Shown one piece after another: positions 1 through 5,925 of a DNA stretch of 10,908 bases. Within the stretch, counting starts at the first letter, position 1, and every line of letters starts with the position of its first letter. This DNA comes from Candidatus Omnitrophota bacterium (GTDB lineage: Bacteria > Omnitrophota > Gorgyraeia > Gygaellales > Profunditerraquicolaceae): the NCBI GenBank assembly GCA_028706895.1, contig JAQTVG010000015.1, positions 1 through 10,908 of the forward strand, written 5' to 3'. The position numbers and the translations under genes are program-made. Below the pieces are notes generated by a model. The model ran no database searches. It was given only the letters and a program-made list of their open reading frames with translations, and had not been told where the DNA came from.

Positions 1-1113
1 GAGATAGATGGTTTTTTGTCTTTTGAAAAATTGCTGGAGAAAGGAAAAAATATATTCCCTGAAGCTGAAATCCAGGATAAGGATTATAGTATTATTTTTT
101 ATACCTCGGGCACAACGGGCAAGCCCAAGGGGGTGTTGATAAATTACCTGCAATTGGAAGCGCCGCCCCGGGCAATGACTCACTTTGTAGATTTTAATGA
201 AAAGGATATTATTTTATGCGCGCTGCCTTTCTCGCATTTGGGCGGGCTCATATACCTTCAGAATTGCATTTCGTTCGGCCTTACAATGGTTCTGATGGAA
301 CGTTTCATACCCGTGGAATACTTAAAGAATATACAGAAATACCGCGTAACCTGTTTTTGGATAGTGCCTTCAATGTATTACGCGCTCCTGCAATTAAAAG
401 AATTTGAAAGCCATGACTTATCAAGCGTGCGCTGGATGGTTATTTTTGGGGCGCCGAGTTCCCCCGAGGCATTACGCAGGTTCTATCAATATTGCCCGCA
501 GGCGCACCTTCTTAATGGCTGGGGACTGACTGAGACCAATGCCCCTACCAATGTAATACCTTTAGGGTCAAAAAAAGTTGAAAGTGTAGGAAAGGCAGCC
601 CCGTGGATAGATGTAAAGATATTTGATGATGAGGATAAGGAGCTTGCTCCCGGAAGCGTAGGCGAAATAGTGGTAAAAGGCTGGGTTGTTACGGATGGTT
701 ATTACAAAGACCCCCAGACAACAGCTATGGCGCTGCGTAACGGCTGGTTTTATACCGGAGACTTGGGAAAATTGGATTCAGAAGGCTACCTTTATATAGT
801 AGGCAGAAAAAAAGAAATGATTAAAGTGGGAGGCGAAATTGTTTTTGAGCCTGAAATAGAGGCCACTATCCATAAACATAATGATATCGCGGAAGTGGCT
901 GTTGTCGGGGTGCCGGATAAATTAAGGGGGGAGGTCCCCAAGGCGTTCGTCTCCTTAAAAGTGGGAACCAGCGTCAGCGAAGAGGATTTACGTTATTTTT
1001 GCCGCCAGCATTTAGCGCATTTCAAGATTCCGCATCACTTTCAATTCATGCAAGAACTCCCCAAAAACAGGGTAGGTAAGATTGACAAAGAAACCTTAAG
1101 AAAACTCCTGTGA
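1..1113 (+). CDS. AMP-forming acyl-CoA synthetase/ligase, 3' part (5' end outside window)
   Basis: The frame is open from the first base, so the gene begins upstream; an in-window TTG at 16 is not a believable start because the first adenylation motif follows almost at once. Counting from base 1, 370 residues remain. Visible ANL-superfamily motifs in order are the phosphate-binding loop YTSGTTGKPKG (34-44), the GWGLTET segment (173-179), the TGD motif (252-254) followed by the hinge region GRKKEMIKVGG, and the C-terminal GK of NRVGKIDK, where K360 is the expected catalytic lysine for adenylation. The family activates a carboxylic acid with ATP to an acyl-adenylate and then forms the CoA (or carrier) thioester; the best guess here is a fatty or aromatic acid, but the substrate pocket cannot be read by eye. 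Roughly 130-200 N-terminal residues are missing. The stop overlaps the rlmN start, indicating an operon. Function class is secure, substrate is not. Confidence 0.93.
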   Translation, partial: EIDGFLSFEKLLEKGKNIFPEAEIQDKDYSIIFYTSGTTGKPKGVLINYLQLEAPPRAMTHFVDFNEKDIILCALPFSHLGGLIYLQNCISFGLTMVLMERFIPVEYLKNIQKYRVTCFWIVPSMYYALLQLKEFESHDLSSVRWMVIFGAPSSPEALRRFYQYCPQAHLLNGWGLTETNAPTNVIPLGSKKVESVGKAAPWIDVKIFDDEDKELAPGSVGEIVVKGWVVTDGYYKDPQTTAMALRNGWFYTGDLGKLDSEGYLYIVGRKKEMIKVGGEIVFEPEIEATIHKHNDIAEVAVVGVPDKLRGEVPKAFVSLKVGTSVSEEDLRYFCRQHLAHFKIPHHFQFMQELPKNRVGKIDKETLRKLL

Positions 1114-2138
1114 AGGATATCAAAGAGCTGGATTTAAAAGGATTGGAAGGGATTTTTACGAAATGGGGCGAGCATCCTTTTCGCGCGCGCCAGGTATTCT
1201 CTTGGATATACAAAAAAGGCGCCCTGGATTTTGGAGAAATGAGCGATTTACCTTCGGATTTACGGGGAAAACTAAAAGAAAACTTCTGTATATTAAGCTC
1301 AAAATTAGTTAAAAAGGTCAAATCCAGCGACGGCACAGAAAAACTCCTTCTTGAATTAAAAGACGGGAATTTTATTGAGGCAGTTATCATACCCACGGAA
1401 AAAAGAATTACCGGTTGTATTTCTACGCAGGCCGGATGCAAATTTGCCTGCAGTTTTTGCGCCAGCGGAGTTTTGGGTTTTAAAAGAAACCTGTCGAGTC
1501 AGGAGATAATTGAAGAAGTATTATATTTAAAAAACAACTCACAAGGCAGGAAGCTCACGCATCTTGTTTTTATGGGCATAGGCGAGCCGCTGGATAATTA
1601 TGATAATGTAATAAAGGCAATCCGTATAATAAATTCTCCCGCTACTTTTAATATAGGCGCCAGAAGAATTACTATTTCTACCTCCGGAGTCGTCCCTGTA
1701 TTTAAAAAGTTATCAGAGGAGGGGTTGCAGGTGGAGTTGTCAGTATCATTGCATGCCGCGGATGATAAGGCAAGGTCCAGCCTTATGCCTATAAACAGAA
1801 TTTATCCGTTAAAAGATTTGATAAGCGCCTGCCGTGAATATATAAATCAAACAAACCGGCAGATAACTTTTGAATATATCCTGATTAAAGATGTAAATTC
1901 TGGATTGCAAAACGCCTTAAAATTAAGTAAAATATTAAGAGGGTTAAATTGCAAGGTTAATCTTATACCTTCTAATGCCGTAAAGGAATTAGGTATACAG
2001 CCACCCGCTAAACCCGAAATTTTGTCATTCCGGGATTATCTGGAAAAGGCCGGTATTAATACTACTTTAAGGAGGCCGCGCGGAGAAGATATTGAAGCGG
2101 CCTGCGGCCAGTTGAGGTTAAAACATGAGAAAAAATAA
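1110..2138 (+). CDS. rlmN: Dual-specificity 23S rRNA (A2503-C2)/tRNA (A37-C2) methyltransferase RlmN
   Basis: Radical-SAM enzyme that methylates C2 of adenosine 2503 in 23S rRNA and, in several bacteria, A37 of some tRNAs, in the cytoplasm. The 342-residue product has the family's CxxxCxxC iron-sulfur motif (C110, C114, C117). The two additional conserved cysteines used for methyl transfer are also present: C103, in CISTQAGC, aligns with E. coli C118, and C332, in EDIEAACGQL, aligns with E. coli C355. GIGEPLDNYDNV, TISTSGVVP and LSVSLHAADD are further RlmN signatures. The CxxxCxxC spacing and C332 context favour RlmN over Cfr, although the two are paralogues. The start is a GTG overlapping the TGA of the ligase by four bases; no other early start keeps the N-terminal domain (KGLEGIFTKWGEHPFRARQV). 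Length is a little under E. coli's 384, as is common elsewhere. Confidence 0.96.
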   Translation: MKDIKELDLKGLEGIFTKWGEHPFRARQVFSWIYKKGALDFGEMSDLPSDLRGKLKENFCILSSKLVKKVKSSDGTEKLLLELKDGNFIEAVIIPTEKRITGCISTQAGCKFACSFCASGVLGFKRNLSSQEIIEEVLYLKNNSQGRKLTHLVFMGIGEPLDNYDNVIKAIRIINSPATFNIGARRITISTSGVVPVFKKLSEEGLQVELSVSLHAADDKARSSLMPINRIYPLKDLISACREYINQTNRQITFEYILIKDVNSGLQNALKLSKILRGLNCKVNLIPSNAVKELGIQPPAKPEILSFRDYLEKAGINTTLRRPRGEDIEAACGQLRLKHEKK

Positions 2139-2787
2139 CTATAAGCCTGGAATATTATTTTTTATTCTTTTTGGCCTGGCAGTTGTTTTCTCGGCTGGTT
2201 GCGCCAAGACAGAGGTAAGGAATATAGATTCAAGCGGTAAAAGTATTGTTTGTTTCGGAGACAGCATTACTTTCGGGTATGGCGCAGAGCCGGGAGGGGA
2301 TTACCCTTCGGCTTTAGCTAAAATGACCAGCATTCCGGTAATAAACGCCGGTATAGACGGTGATACCTCTACGGAGGCGCTGGAACGTGTTAAGTCAGAT
2401 GTCCTGGACAGGAACCCGATTATGGTAATTGTTGAATTCGGCGGGAATGATTTTTTAAGAAAAATCCCTCAGGACGTAACTTTGAATAATATGGGTAAGA
2501 TAATAGACGCGGCCCATGCAGGGGGGGCGATGGTAGCGGTTGTGGATATAAGCACGGGGCTGATCCTTAAACAATACCGTTCGGCATTTTATAATCTTGC
2601 CAGAGAAAAGGGGGCGATATTTATTCCCCACGTATTGAACGGGATAATAACTAACCCAAGCCTAAAGAGCGATTTTATACATCCTAATGCCGCCGGATAT
2701 AATGTTATTGCCCAGCGTATTTACCGGACAATAACGCCGTACATAAACAAAAATATCCTCGCGAAAAAACTTCCAAATAAACTATAA
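2125..2787 (+). CDS. SGNH/GDSL-family esterase, predicted lipoprotein (TesA/arylesterase-like)
   Basis: A 220-residue hydrolase with an N-terminal hydrophobic segment (about 9-23) ending in a lipobox-like SAGC, with C26 as the likely lipidated cysteine; the -3 residue is Ser rather than the usual Leu, so lipidation is probable, not certain. SGNH blocks are all visible: GDSITFG with nucleophile S47, the oxyanion glycine G77 in NAGIDGDTS, GGND with N108, and DFIHP with D183 and H186 completing the triad. The family hydrolyses esters or thioesters of lipids or sugars; the closest style is the compact TesA-like lysophospholipase/arylesterase group. The ATG lies 14 bases inside the end of rlmN, so translation is probably coupled. 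Being next to an acyl-CoA ligase gives a weak hint of acyl metabolism, but rlmN between them makes this a housekeeping-style operon rather than an obvious pathway. Substrate unknown. Confidence 0.9.
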   Translation: MRKNNYKPGILFFILFGLAVVFSAGCAKTEVRNIDSSGKSIVCFGDSITFGYGAEPGGDYPSALAKMTSIPVINAGIDGDTSTEALERVKSDVLDRNPIMVIVEFGGNDFLRKIPQDVTLNNMGKIIDAAHAGGAMVAVVDISTGLILKQYRSAFYNLAREKGAIFIPHVLNGIITNPSLKSDFIHPNAAGYNVIAQRIYRTITPYINKNILAKKLPNKL

Positions 2788-2792
2788 TAAAA

Positions 2793-2810
2793 TAATCTTA
2801 TGTAAGATTA
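2793..2810. terminator. Weak hairpin between convergent genes
   Basis: TAATCTTA at 2793-2800 and TAAGATTA at 2803-2810 form a perfect 8-bp inverted repeat around a 2-base centre; a real hairpin would open the innermost pair. It sits exactly where the SGNH esterase and the convergent DUF6448 gene end and overlaps the latter's stop codon. It is A+T-rich and lacks a long T-run on either side, so it is at best a weak bidirectional terminator. Confidence 0.35.
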
Positions 2811-3413
2811 CGGGCCGATAGGCGCGGTCTTTTTGGCTCTAGCGTCGTTATACAGGCGTTCTGCGTAATGCACAAACTCTGCCCAGGATTCTACGAATTC
2901 CCTGCCTGCCTCAATGCTGTCATTCGCGCGGGCTCTTTTTTCCATAACATCTACATATCGCCTGCGTAAACCCGCAGCTACGTCATTTCCTATAACAGAC
3001 AGGAGTTCTTCGGGAGAGCCTTTATAGAATGCTTCACGGGCCAATATTACGGCATTGTTCAATTGCGCCCATCCCGGCTTTAACTTTGCGTAGCCGGTTC
3101 CTTCGCCTTCGTGGTAAATGCGTACCAGCGTCTCAAAAAAATCCATATCAGCGCGTTTTGTGATGTTGGGGTCTTTGATTCTTTCGGTTAACGCTTTTTT
3201 GAATGCGGTTTTAATCTCAGTTTCACGTTCTTTCTTGACCCATTTGAGGACCGGGGTTACATTGGCGCTATCCAGCGCTACCTGCGCATCTTTTATCATC
3301 GGGCTCTCAAGCGTTTCTGTATGGGCATAAGTGATGGCGGGAGCCGATACAAATACTCCAAGACAAATAAAAGCAATTATTAAGACTTGTAAGATAATAC
3401 ATTTTTGTTTCAT
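2808..3413 (-). CDS. Exported DUF6448-like protein of unknown function
   Basis: A 201-residue protein with a clear signal peptide: basic start, hydrophobic core about 6-24, and a likely cleavage after A30 (TYA-HTE), leaving a mature chain that starts with histidine. From memory the mature part matches the DUF6448 pattern: a start like HTETLESPMIKDAQVAL, a central FFETLVRIYHEGEGTGY (93-108), and a C-terminal EAGREFVESWAEFVHYAERL (168-187). Histidines H31, H101 and H182 with acidic neighbours could bind a metal or cofactor, but that is speculation. It is all-helical by appearance. The ATG has a strong ribosome binding site just upstream. The gene follows tRNA-Leu on the same strand with no terminator between them that I can see. 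Biochemical role unknown; periplasmic or secreted location is well supported. Confidence 0.85.
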   Translation of the reverse strand: MKQKCIILQVLIIAFICLGVFVSAPAITYAHTETLESPMIKDAQVALDSANVTPVLKWVKKERETEIKTAFKKALTERIKDPNITKRADMDFFETLVRIYHEGEGTGYAKLKPGWAQLNNAVILAREAFYKGSPEELLSVIGNDVAAGLRRRYVDVMEKRARANDSIEAGREFVESWAEFVHYAERLYNDARAKKTAPIGP

Positions 3414-3417
3414 CTTA

Positions 3418-3426
3418 CCCTCCTTT
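3418..3426 (-). promoter_or_regulatory. Strong Shine-Dalgarno of the DUF6448-like gene
   Basis: Minus-strand AAAGGAGGG ends four bases before the ATG at 3413. It fixes the start codon and shows that this genome does use canonical anti-SD pairing, in contrast to nfo and leuS, which lack it. Confidence 0.85.
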
Positions 3427-3470
3427 GTTTAAATTAACCGCCGAATAATGCTGTTTAAAAAGCTTACTAC

Positions 3471-3503
3471 AATAATAGTTGCAAGTCAATTAAATAATAG
3501 TTG
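3471..3503. repeat. Tandem 11-bp direct repeat in the leader of the DUF6448-like gene
   Basis: AATAATAGTTG occurs at 3471-3481 and again at 3493-3503, identical copies 22 bp apart with an 11-bp spacer that contains the minus-strand hexamer TTGACT (3484-3489). The period of about two helical turns would put both copies on the same face of DNA, as for paired operator half-sites. No good -10 box was found at 17 bp from TTGACT (only TAAGCT), so the link to a promoter is uncertain. Confidence 0.45.
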
Positions 3504-3510
3504 TTTGGTT

Positions 3511-3596
3511 TGGTGCCGGAGAAGGGACTTGAACCCCCATGAGGTTGCCCTCGGCAGCTTTTGAGGCTGCTGCGTCTGCCATTCCGCCACTCCGGC
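3511..3596 (-). tRNA. tRNA-Leu (anticodon CAA)
   Basis: Reading the minus strand, acceptor arm GCCGGAG pairs perfectly with CTCCGGC, followed by discriminator A and an encoded CCA (3511-3513). The anticodon stem GCAGC/GCTGC closes a 7-base loop CTCAAAA, giving anticodon CAA (3561-3563) for UUG. A long variable arm (CGAGGGCAACCTC region) marks a class II tRNA and fits leucine. The T loop is TTCAAGT, with two G-U pairs in the T stem. All arms are intact, so it should be functional. Confidence 0.96.
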
Positions 3597-3605
3597 ATTA
3601 TTTAG

Positions 3606-3634
3606 TTGACGCAAGCTATTTTATATTCTAAAAT
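3606..3634 (+). promoter_or_regulatory. Sigma70-type promoter of tRNA-Ala
   Basis: TTGACG (3606-3611) and TAAAAT (3629-3634) are separated by exactly 17 bp. The predicted start near 3641 leaves a leader of about 21 bases before tRNA-Ala. The two -10 boxes of the facing promoters lie within the arms CTATTTTA (3616-3623) and TAAAATAG (3629-3636) of an 8-bp inverted repeat with a 5-bp centre. Confidence 0.72.
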
Positions 3635-3646
3635 AGGAATGGTCAA
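3618..3646 (-). promoter_or_regulatory. Sigma70-type promoter of tRNA-Leu
   Basis: On the minus strand TTGACC (3646-3641) and TAAAAT (3623-3618) are separated by exactly 17 bp. The predicted start lies about 15 bases before the tRNA 5' end. It is completely interleaved with the plus-strand promoter of tRNA-Ala. Confidence 0.75.
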
Positions 3647-3661
3647 TAGATAAATTTTTTT

Positions 3662-3738
3662 GGGGCTGTAGCTCAGCTGGGATGAGCACTTGCATGGCAT
3701 GCAAGGGGCCGAGGGTTCGATCCCCTCCAGCTCCACCA
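3662..3738 (+). tRNA. tRNA-Ala (anticodon GGC)
   Basis: Acceptor GGGGCTG pairs with CAGCTCC (one G-U), then discriminator A and encoded CCA (3736-3738). The anticodon stem CTTGC/GCAAG closes the loop ATGGCAT, giving anticodon GGC (3696-3698) for GCC/GCU codons. T arm GAGGG-TTCGATC-CCCTC is perfect and the D arm GCTCAGCTGGGATGAGC is normal. Complete and expected to be functional. The A+T-rich islet begins just behind its 3' end. Confidence 0.97.
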
Positions 3739-3741
3739 TTA

Positions 3742-3773
3742 AATAAAAGGGCGCTTAAAACCGCCCTTTTATT
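3742..3773. terminator. Bidirectional rho-independent terminator
   Basis: AATAAAAGGGCG (3742-3753) and CGCCCTTTTATT (3762-3773) form a perfect 12-bp stem with an 8-base loop. The G+C core flanked by A-run and T-run gives the usual terminator pattern in both directions: it ends tRNA-Ala on plus and the HTH/LAGLIDADG-like gene on minus. On the minus side the stem begins inside the last codons of that gene. Confidence 0.88.
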
Positions 3774-4444
3774 ATTGTATCTCCGATTGATTGCAGCTCA
3801 AATTGAAGAGAAGTATCATAATAAATTATACGGCAGATACCTTTGTAATCTTTCTTTTGGGTAGGTTTACCTTTTGTGCGGGTGTCCGGCTTGCTATTCA
3901 AGCATTTTGATTTAGGTACTCCGATTAAATTCGACCAGTAATTTTTTAAATCTTCATAGTTTTGATCGTAGCGATAGCTAATGCTGAAACGTAATTTATT
4001 TTCGTCTATAGAATAGGATTTTCTTAATAAATTAATAAAGAAATAAATTATTCCAGATTCAGAATTCCCGAAATGCAAAAATCTAGAGGCTGGATATTTC
4101 GCTCCTTCGCATAGATACAATAATCCACATATTAATTTTCCAGTTTCTGGATTATTAAGAGCATATTTTCCAAAATGTTTTACCCGTGCTTTTATCCTTT
4201 CTTTCCATTTTTCCATTTTTTCTCGATTTGTTTTTACAGCTAATGGCCTGCCTATTGCGCCAGAGGAAATTATTTTCTGCCTTATGCGCTCCTTTTGTTT
4301 TTCTGATAGCTTAATATCTTTAACCCATCCGGAAAGAGTATTTTTAGGAATTCTTATTTTCAAGCCAATTTCTCCTAAAGACCAACCCTGACCTCTTAAA
4401 TTACGCACCTTTTGTTTTACTTTCTTTGTATATATCTTTGGCAT
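3755..4444 (-). CDS. HTH protein with LAGLIDADG-like domain, putative homing-endonuclease relative
   Basis: A 229-residue basic protein. Residues about 9-44 look like a resolvase-type helix-turn-helix (LRGQGWSLGEIGLKIRIPKNTLSGWV), with the recognition helix ending in the conserved SGWVK. Residues 104-116 (LICGLLYLCEGAK) resemble a single LAGLIDADG helix ending in an acidic residue (E113), followed by a region with FGNSESGIIYFFINLLRKSY and a late YY motif. From memory this architecture recurs in many unnamed proteins of Patescibacteria and Omnitrophota. One LAGLIDADG motif would imply a dimer if it is a nuclease; activity is unproven and a purely DNA-binding role is possible. The ATG is preceded on the minus strand by AGGGG (4451-4455) six bases away. 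The stop codon falls inside the terminator loop shared with tRNA-Ala. Confidence 0.72.
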   Translation of the reverse strand: MPKIYTKKVKQKVRNLRGQGWSLGEIGLKIRIPKNTLSGWVKDIKLSEKQKERIRQKIISSGAIGRPLAVKTNREKMEKWKERIKARVKHFGKYALNNPETGKLICGLLYLCEGAKYPASRFLHFGNSESGIIYFFINLLRKSYSIDENKLRFSISYRYDQNYEDLKNYWSNLIGVPKSKCLNSKPDTRTKGKPTQKKDYKGICRIIYYDTSLQFELQSIGDTIIKGRF

Positions 4445-4454
4445 TTTATTCCCC

Positions 4455-4487
4455 TAGAATAATAGACGCAAAGAGTTCGTTATTCTA
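4455..4487. repeat. Inverted repeat between divergent genes, possible operator
   Basis: TAGAATAA (4455-4462) and TTATTCTA (4480-4487) are perfect 8-bp inverted repeats separated by 17 bp, in the spacer between the divergent HTH/LAGLIDADG-like gene and the XRE regulator. It could be an operator for the XRE protein or a leader hairpin of the minus-strand gene. Short A+T-rich repeats arise by chance in such DNA, so support is modest. Confidence 0.35.
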
Positions 4488-4517
4488 ACAAAAATTTCTT
4501 ATAATTATTGAGTATTT

Positions 4518-4526
4518 TGCTATAAT
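4518..4526 (+). promoter_or_regulatory. Extended -10 promoter of the XRE-led cluster
   Basis: TGCTATAAT is a perfect -10 hexamer (4521-4526) with the extended TG motif. No good -35 lies at 16-18 bp, which is acceptable for extended -10 promoters. The predicted start near 4533 gives a leader of about 55 bases to the ATG at 4588. Confidence 0.65.
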
Positions 4527-4577
4527 ATAAATGATATGGATTATATACCTAATATTACTACTAAAACTAGGTAAGTC

Positions 4578-4583
4578 AAGGAG
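4578..4583 (+). promoter_or_regulatory. Shine-Dalgarno that decides the XRE start
   Basis: AAGGAG four bases before the ATG at 4588; the alternative ATG at 4531 has no such site and would lie at or before the predicted transcription start. Confidence 0.8.
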
Positions 4584-4587
4584 AATT

Positions 4588-4782
4588 ATGATAGGGGATA
4601 ATATTAAAAATCTTCGTAAGAAAAAAGGTATTACACAAGATAACCTCGCCAGAAAAGCCAATATGCCATACGCGACTCTCGTAAAAATTGAGTCCAATGT
4701 TGTTAAAAAACCATCTGTCCAGAATGTGGCAAAAATTGCCGAAGCATTAGGAGTCAGGATCGAGGATTTATTAAAGGATTAA
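4588..4782 (+). CDS. Small XRE-family HTH transcriptional regulator
   Basis: A 64-residue protein that is just one Cro/C1-type helix-turn-helix domain: IKNLRKKKGITQDNLARKANM contains the first helices, MPYATLVKIES the recognition helix, and the tail SVQNVAKIAEALGVRIEDLLKD is typical of the family. An upstream in-frame ATG at 4531 would add 19 hydrophobic residues, but the ATG at 4588 has AAGGAG at 4578-4583 with a 4-base spacer and gives the family-standard N-terminus, so it is chosen. Such minimal regulators usually bind DNA as dimers and repress their own operon; toxin-antitoxin, phage and restriction-modification systems commonly carry them. It leads the plus-strand cluster and lies 20 bases before the next gene, so it may regulate the whole run. 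Target unknown. Confidence 0.9.
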   Translation: MIGDNIKNLRKKKGITQDNLARKANMPYATLVKIESNVVKKPSVQNVAKIAEALGVRIEDLLKD

Positions 4783-4802
4783 GTAAATATAAGAATATAA
4801 CG

Positions 4803-5387
4803 ATGGAAATAAGATTAATAGGCGAGTTAAATAAATTTGATTTACCATTTTCTCAAATTCAAAGTTCTCTAAAAGAAAAACTTAAGAATGGAGATGATCC
4901 TTGTAAACTAATCCAGATTAAAACTGAAGAAAGAGATAAAATATTGAATTGGTTTAGAAATACAAGTGAATGGGGAAGGAATGCTTATGAGAAGTATAAA
5001 AAATTATTTATAGATACAAGTAAACAAATGTACTTTGGCTTAGAAATGAAGGCTACAGCTACCTCGGCAGCACCATGGGCTTTGAGTTGGGTTCAGTATA
5101 ACATTGGTGAATGCTATGAATATCTTGGGGAATTCGATAGCGCTATAGAGGAATATAAAAAAGGATTCAGTCTATGGGTACAGGTGGGGGGCTGGAACGG
5201 TAATGGGCCAATATTTGACTTATTCAAACGAGCATTAATAATTCTTTCTAAATTAAAAGACAAAGATAGATTTAAAGAATACGAGTCTTGGTTATTAAGT
5301 CTTTTAGAAAAATGTCCTAAAGATACCAATAATTTTTACAATGAACGTGTCATTAAAGAATTAAAAGAAAGAATGCAGAAGCTTTAA
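4803..5387 (+). CDS. Unrecognised protein with one clear TPR repeat
   Basis: A 194-residue soluble, helical-looking protein without signal peptide or membrane segment. Residues about 95-128 fit the tetratricopeptide consensus: I101, G102, Y105, G109, A114 and Y118 occupy the expected positions, and the flanking helices (NWFRNTSEWGRNAYEKYKKL before, FDLFKRALIILSKLKDKDRF after) may be degenerate repeats, so a three-repeat fold is likely. TPRs bind other proteins or peptides. No catalytic motif is seen. It starts 20 bases after the XRE regulator and ends 8 bases before the lipoprotein gene, so co-transcription is likely. A partnership with the XRE protein, as in some peptide-sensing regulators, is only a thought; here the two are separate proteins. 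No strong Shine-Dalgarno precedes the ATG. Confidence 0.75.
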   Translation: MEIRLIGELNKFDLPFSQIQSSLKEKLKNGDDPCKLIQIKTEERDKILNWFRNTSEWGRNAYEKYKKLFIDTSKQMYFGLEMKATATSAAPWALSWVQYNIGECYEYLGEFDSAIEEYKKGFSLWVQVGGWNGNGPIFDLFKRALIILSKLKDKDRFKEYESWLLSLLEKCPKDTNNFYNERVIKELKERMQKL

Positions 5388-5395
5388 GAGGGATT

Positions 5396-5839
5396 ATGAA
5401 TACCCCAAAGAGAAAACCCGAAGAAAATATTAGTTGCGGAACAACTTTGTTAATTATCTTAATTTTATTTTTAAGCGGCTGCACAACCGCAACTGCAATA
5501 AGTAAAAATAGAGAGAGTTTAATTGAGAAAGACTGGCCCAAAGATACAATTGAAGATTTTCGGCAGGGAGTTATTAAAATCGGTATGACAAAAGAGCAAG
5601 TTTTCTATCTTTTAGGAAGTCCATATTATTGGACAAGATACGAACTTCAGGAAGGCATTTTTGAGAGTTGGTTTTATGCTTCACCAGAACAAACAAAGAA
5701 AATGTTTGTTGCTTCTTGCGATTTTAAGAATGATATTTTAATAGGGTATTCGGGTGGCTCTACCTCAGCGGTTTTATCAACAAAAGGATGTTATTATAGC
5801 AAAGATAAAATTTCTGACGTAAGAAATTATAATAAGTAG
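5396..5839 (+). CDS. BamE/SmpA-like predicted lipoprotein
   Basis: A 147-residue protein with a hydrophobic stretch (about 16-27) ending in the canonical lipobox LSGC, lipidated cysteine C29, after an unusually long hydrophilic N-terminus of about 15 residues. The mature part contains IKIGMTKEQVFYLLGSP (60-76), the hallmark of the SmpA/OmlA (BamE) fold in which a GM-T-x-x-V-x-x-x-L-G-x-P helix starts a small alpha/beta domain, followed by strands with WFYASPEQ and CDFKNDILIGYS. The fold occurs in outer-membrane assembly factor BamE and in many unrelated small lipoproteins, so this is not claimed as BamE itself. Two cysteines (C108, C132) could form a disulfide. AAGAGGG overlapping the previous stop region serves as ribosome binding site. 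Confidence 0.8.
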   Translation: MNTPKRKPEENISCGTTLLIILILFLSGCTTATAISKNRESLIEKDWPKDTIEDFRQGVIKIGMTKEQVFYLLGSPYYWTRYELQEGIFESWFYASPEQTKKMFVASCDFKNDILIGYSGGSTSAVLSTKGCYYSKDKISDVRNYNK

Positions 5840-5925
5840 TATACCGAATAGGCTATTTCTAACAAGGTTCTTAGATTCAAATACTTAGCTGTGAGTTTTG
5901 ACTGGCTAAACTCTAAAAAATACTA

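Noticed and set aside
1046..1441. Minus-strand 131-codon open frame
   Set aside because: Antisense to the ligase-rlmN junction, where both plus-strand products have strong family motifs.
4459..4464. Minus-strand TATTAT as a -10 box for the HTH/LAGLIDADG-like gene
   Set aside because: Transcription would start inside its ribosome binding site and the matching -35 is poor.
4531..4587. Upstream ATG extension of the XRE regulator adding 19 hydrophobic residues
   Set aside because: No ribosome binding site, lies at the predicted transcription start, and the 4588 ATG has AAGGAG and the standard family N-terminus.
4485..4697. Minus-strand 70-codon hydrophobic open frame
   Set aside because: Runs antisense through the XRE gene and its promoter; hydrophobic bias is what antisense A+T-rich DNA gives; no ribosome binding site.
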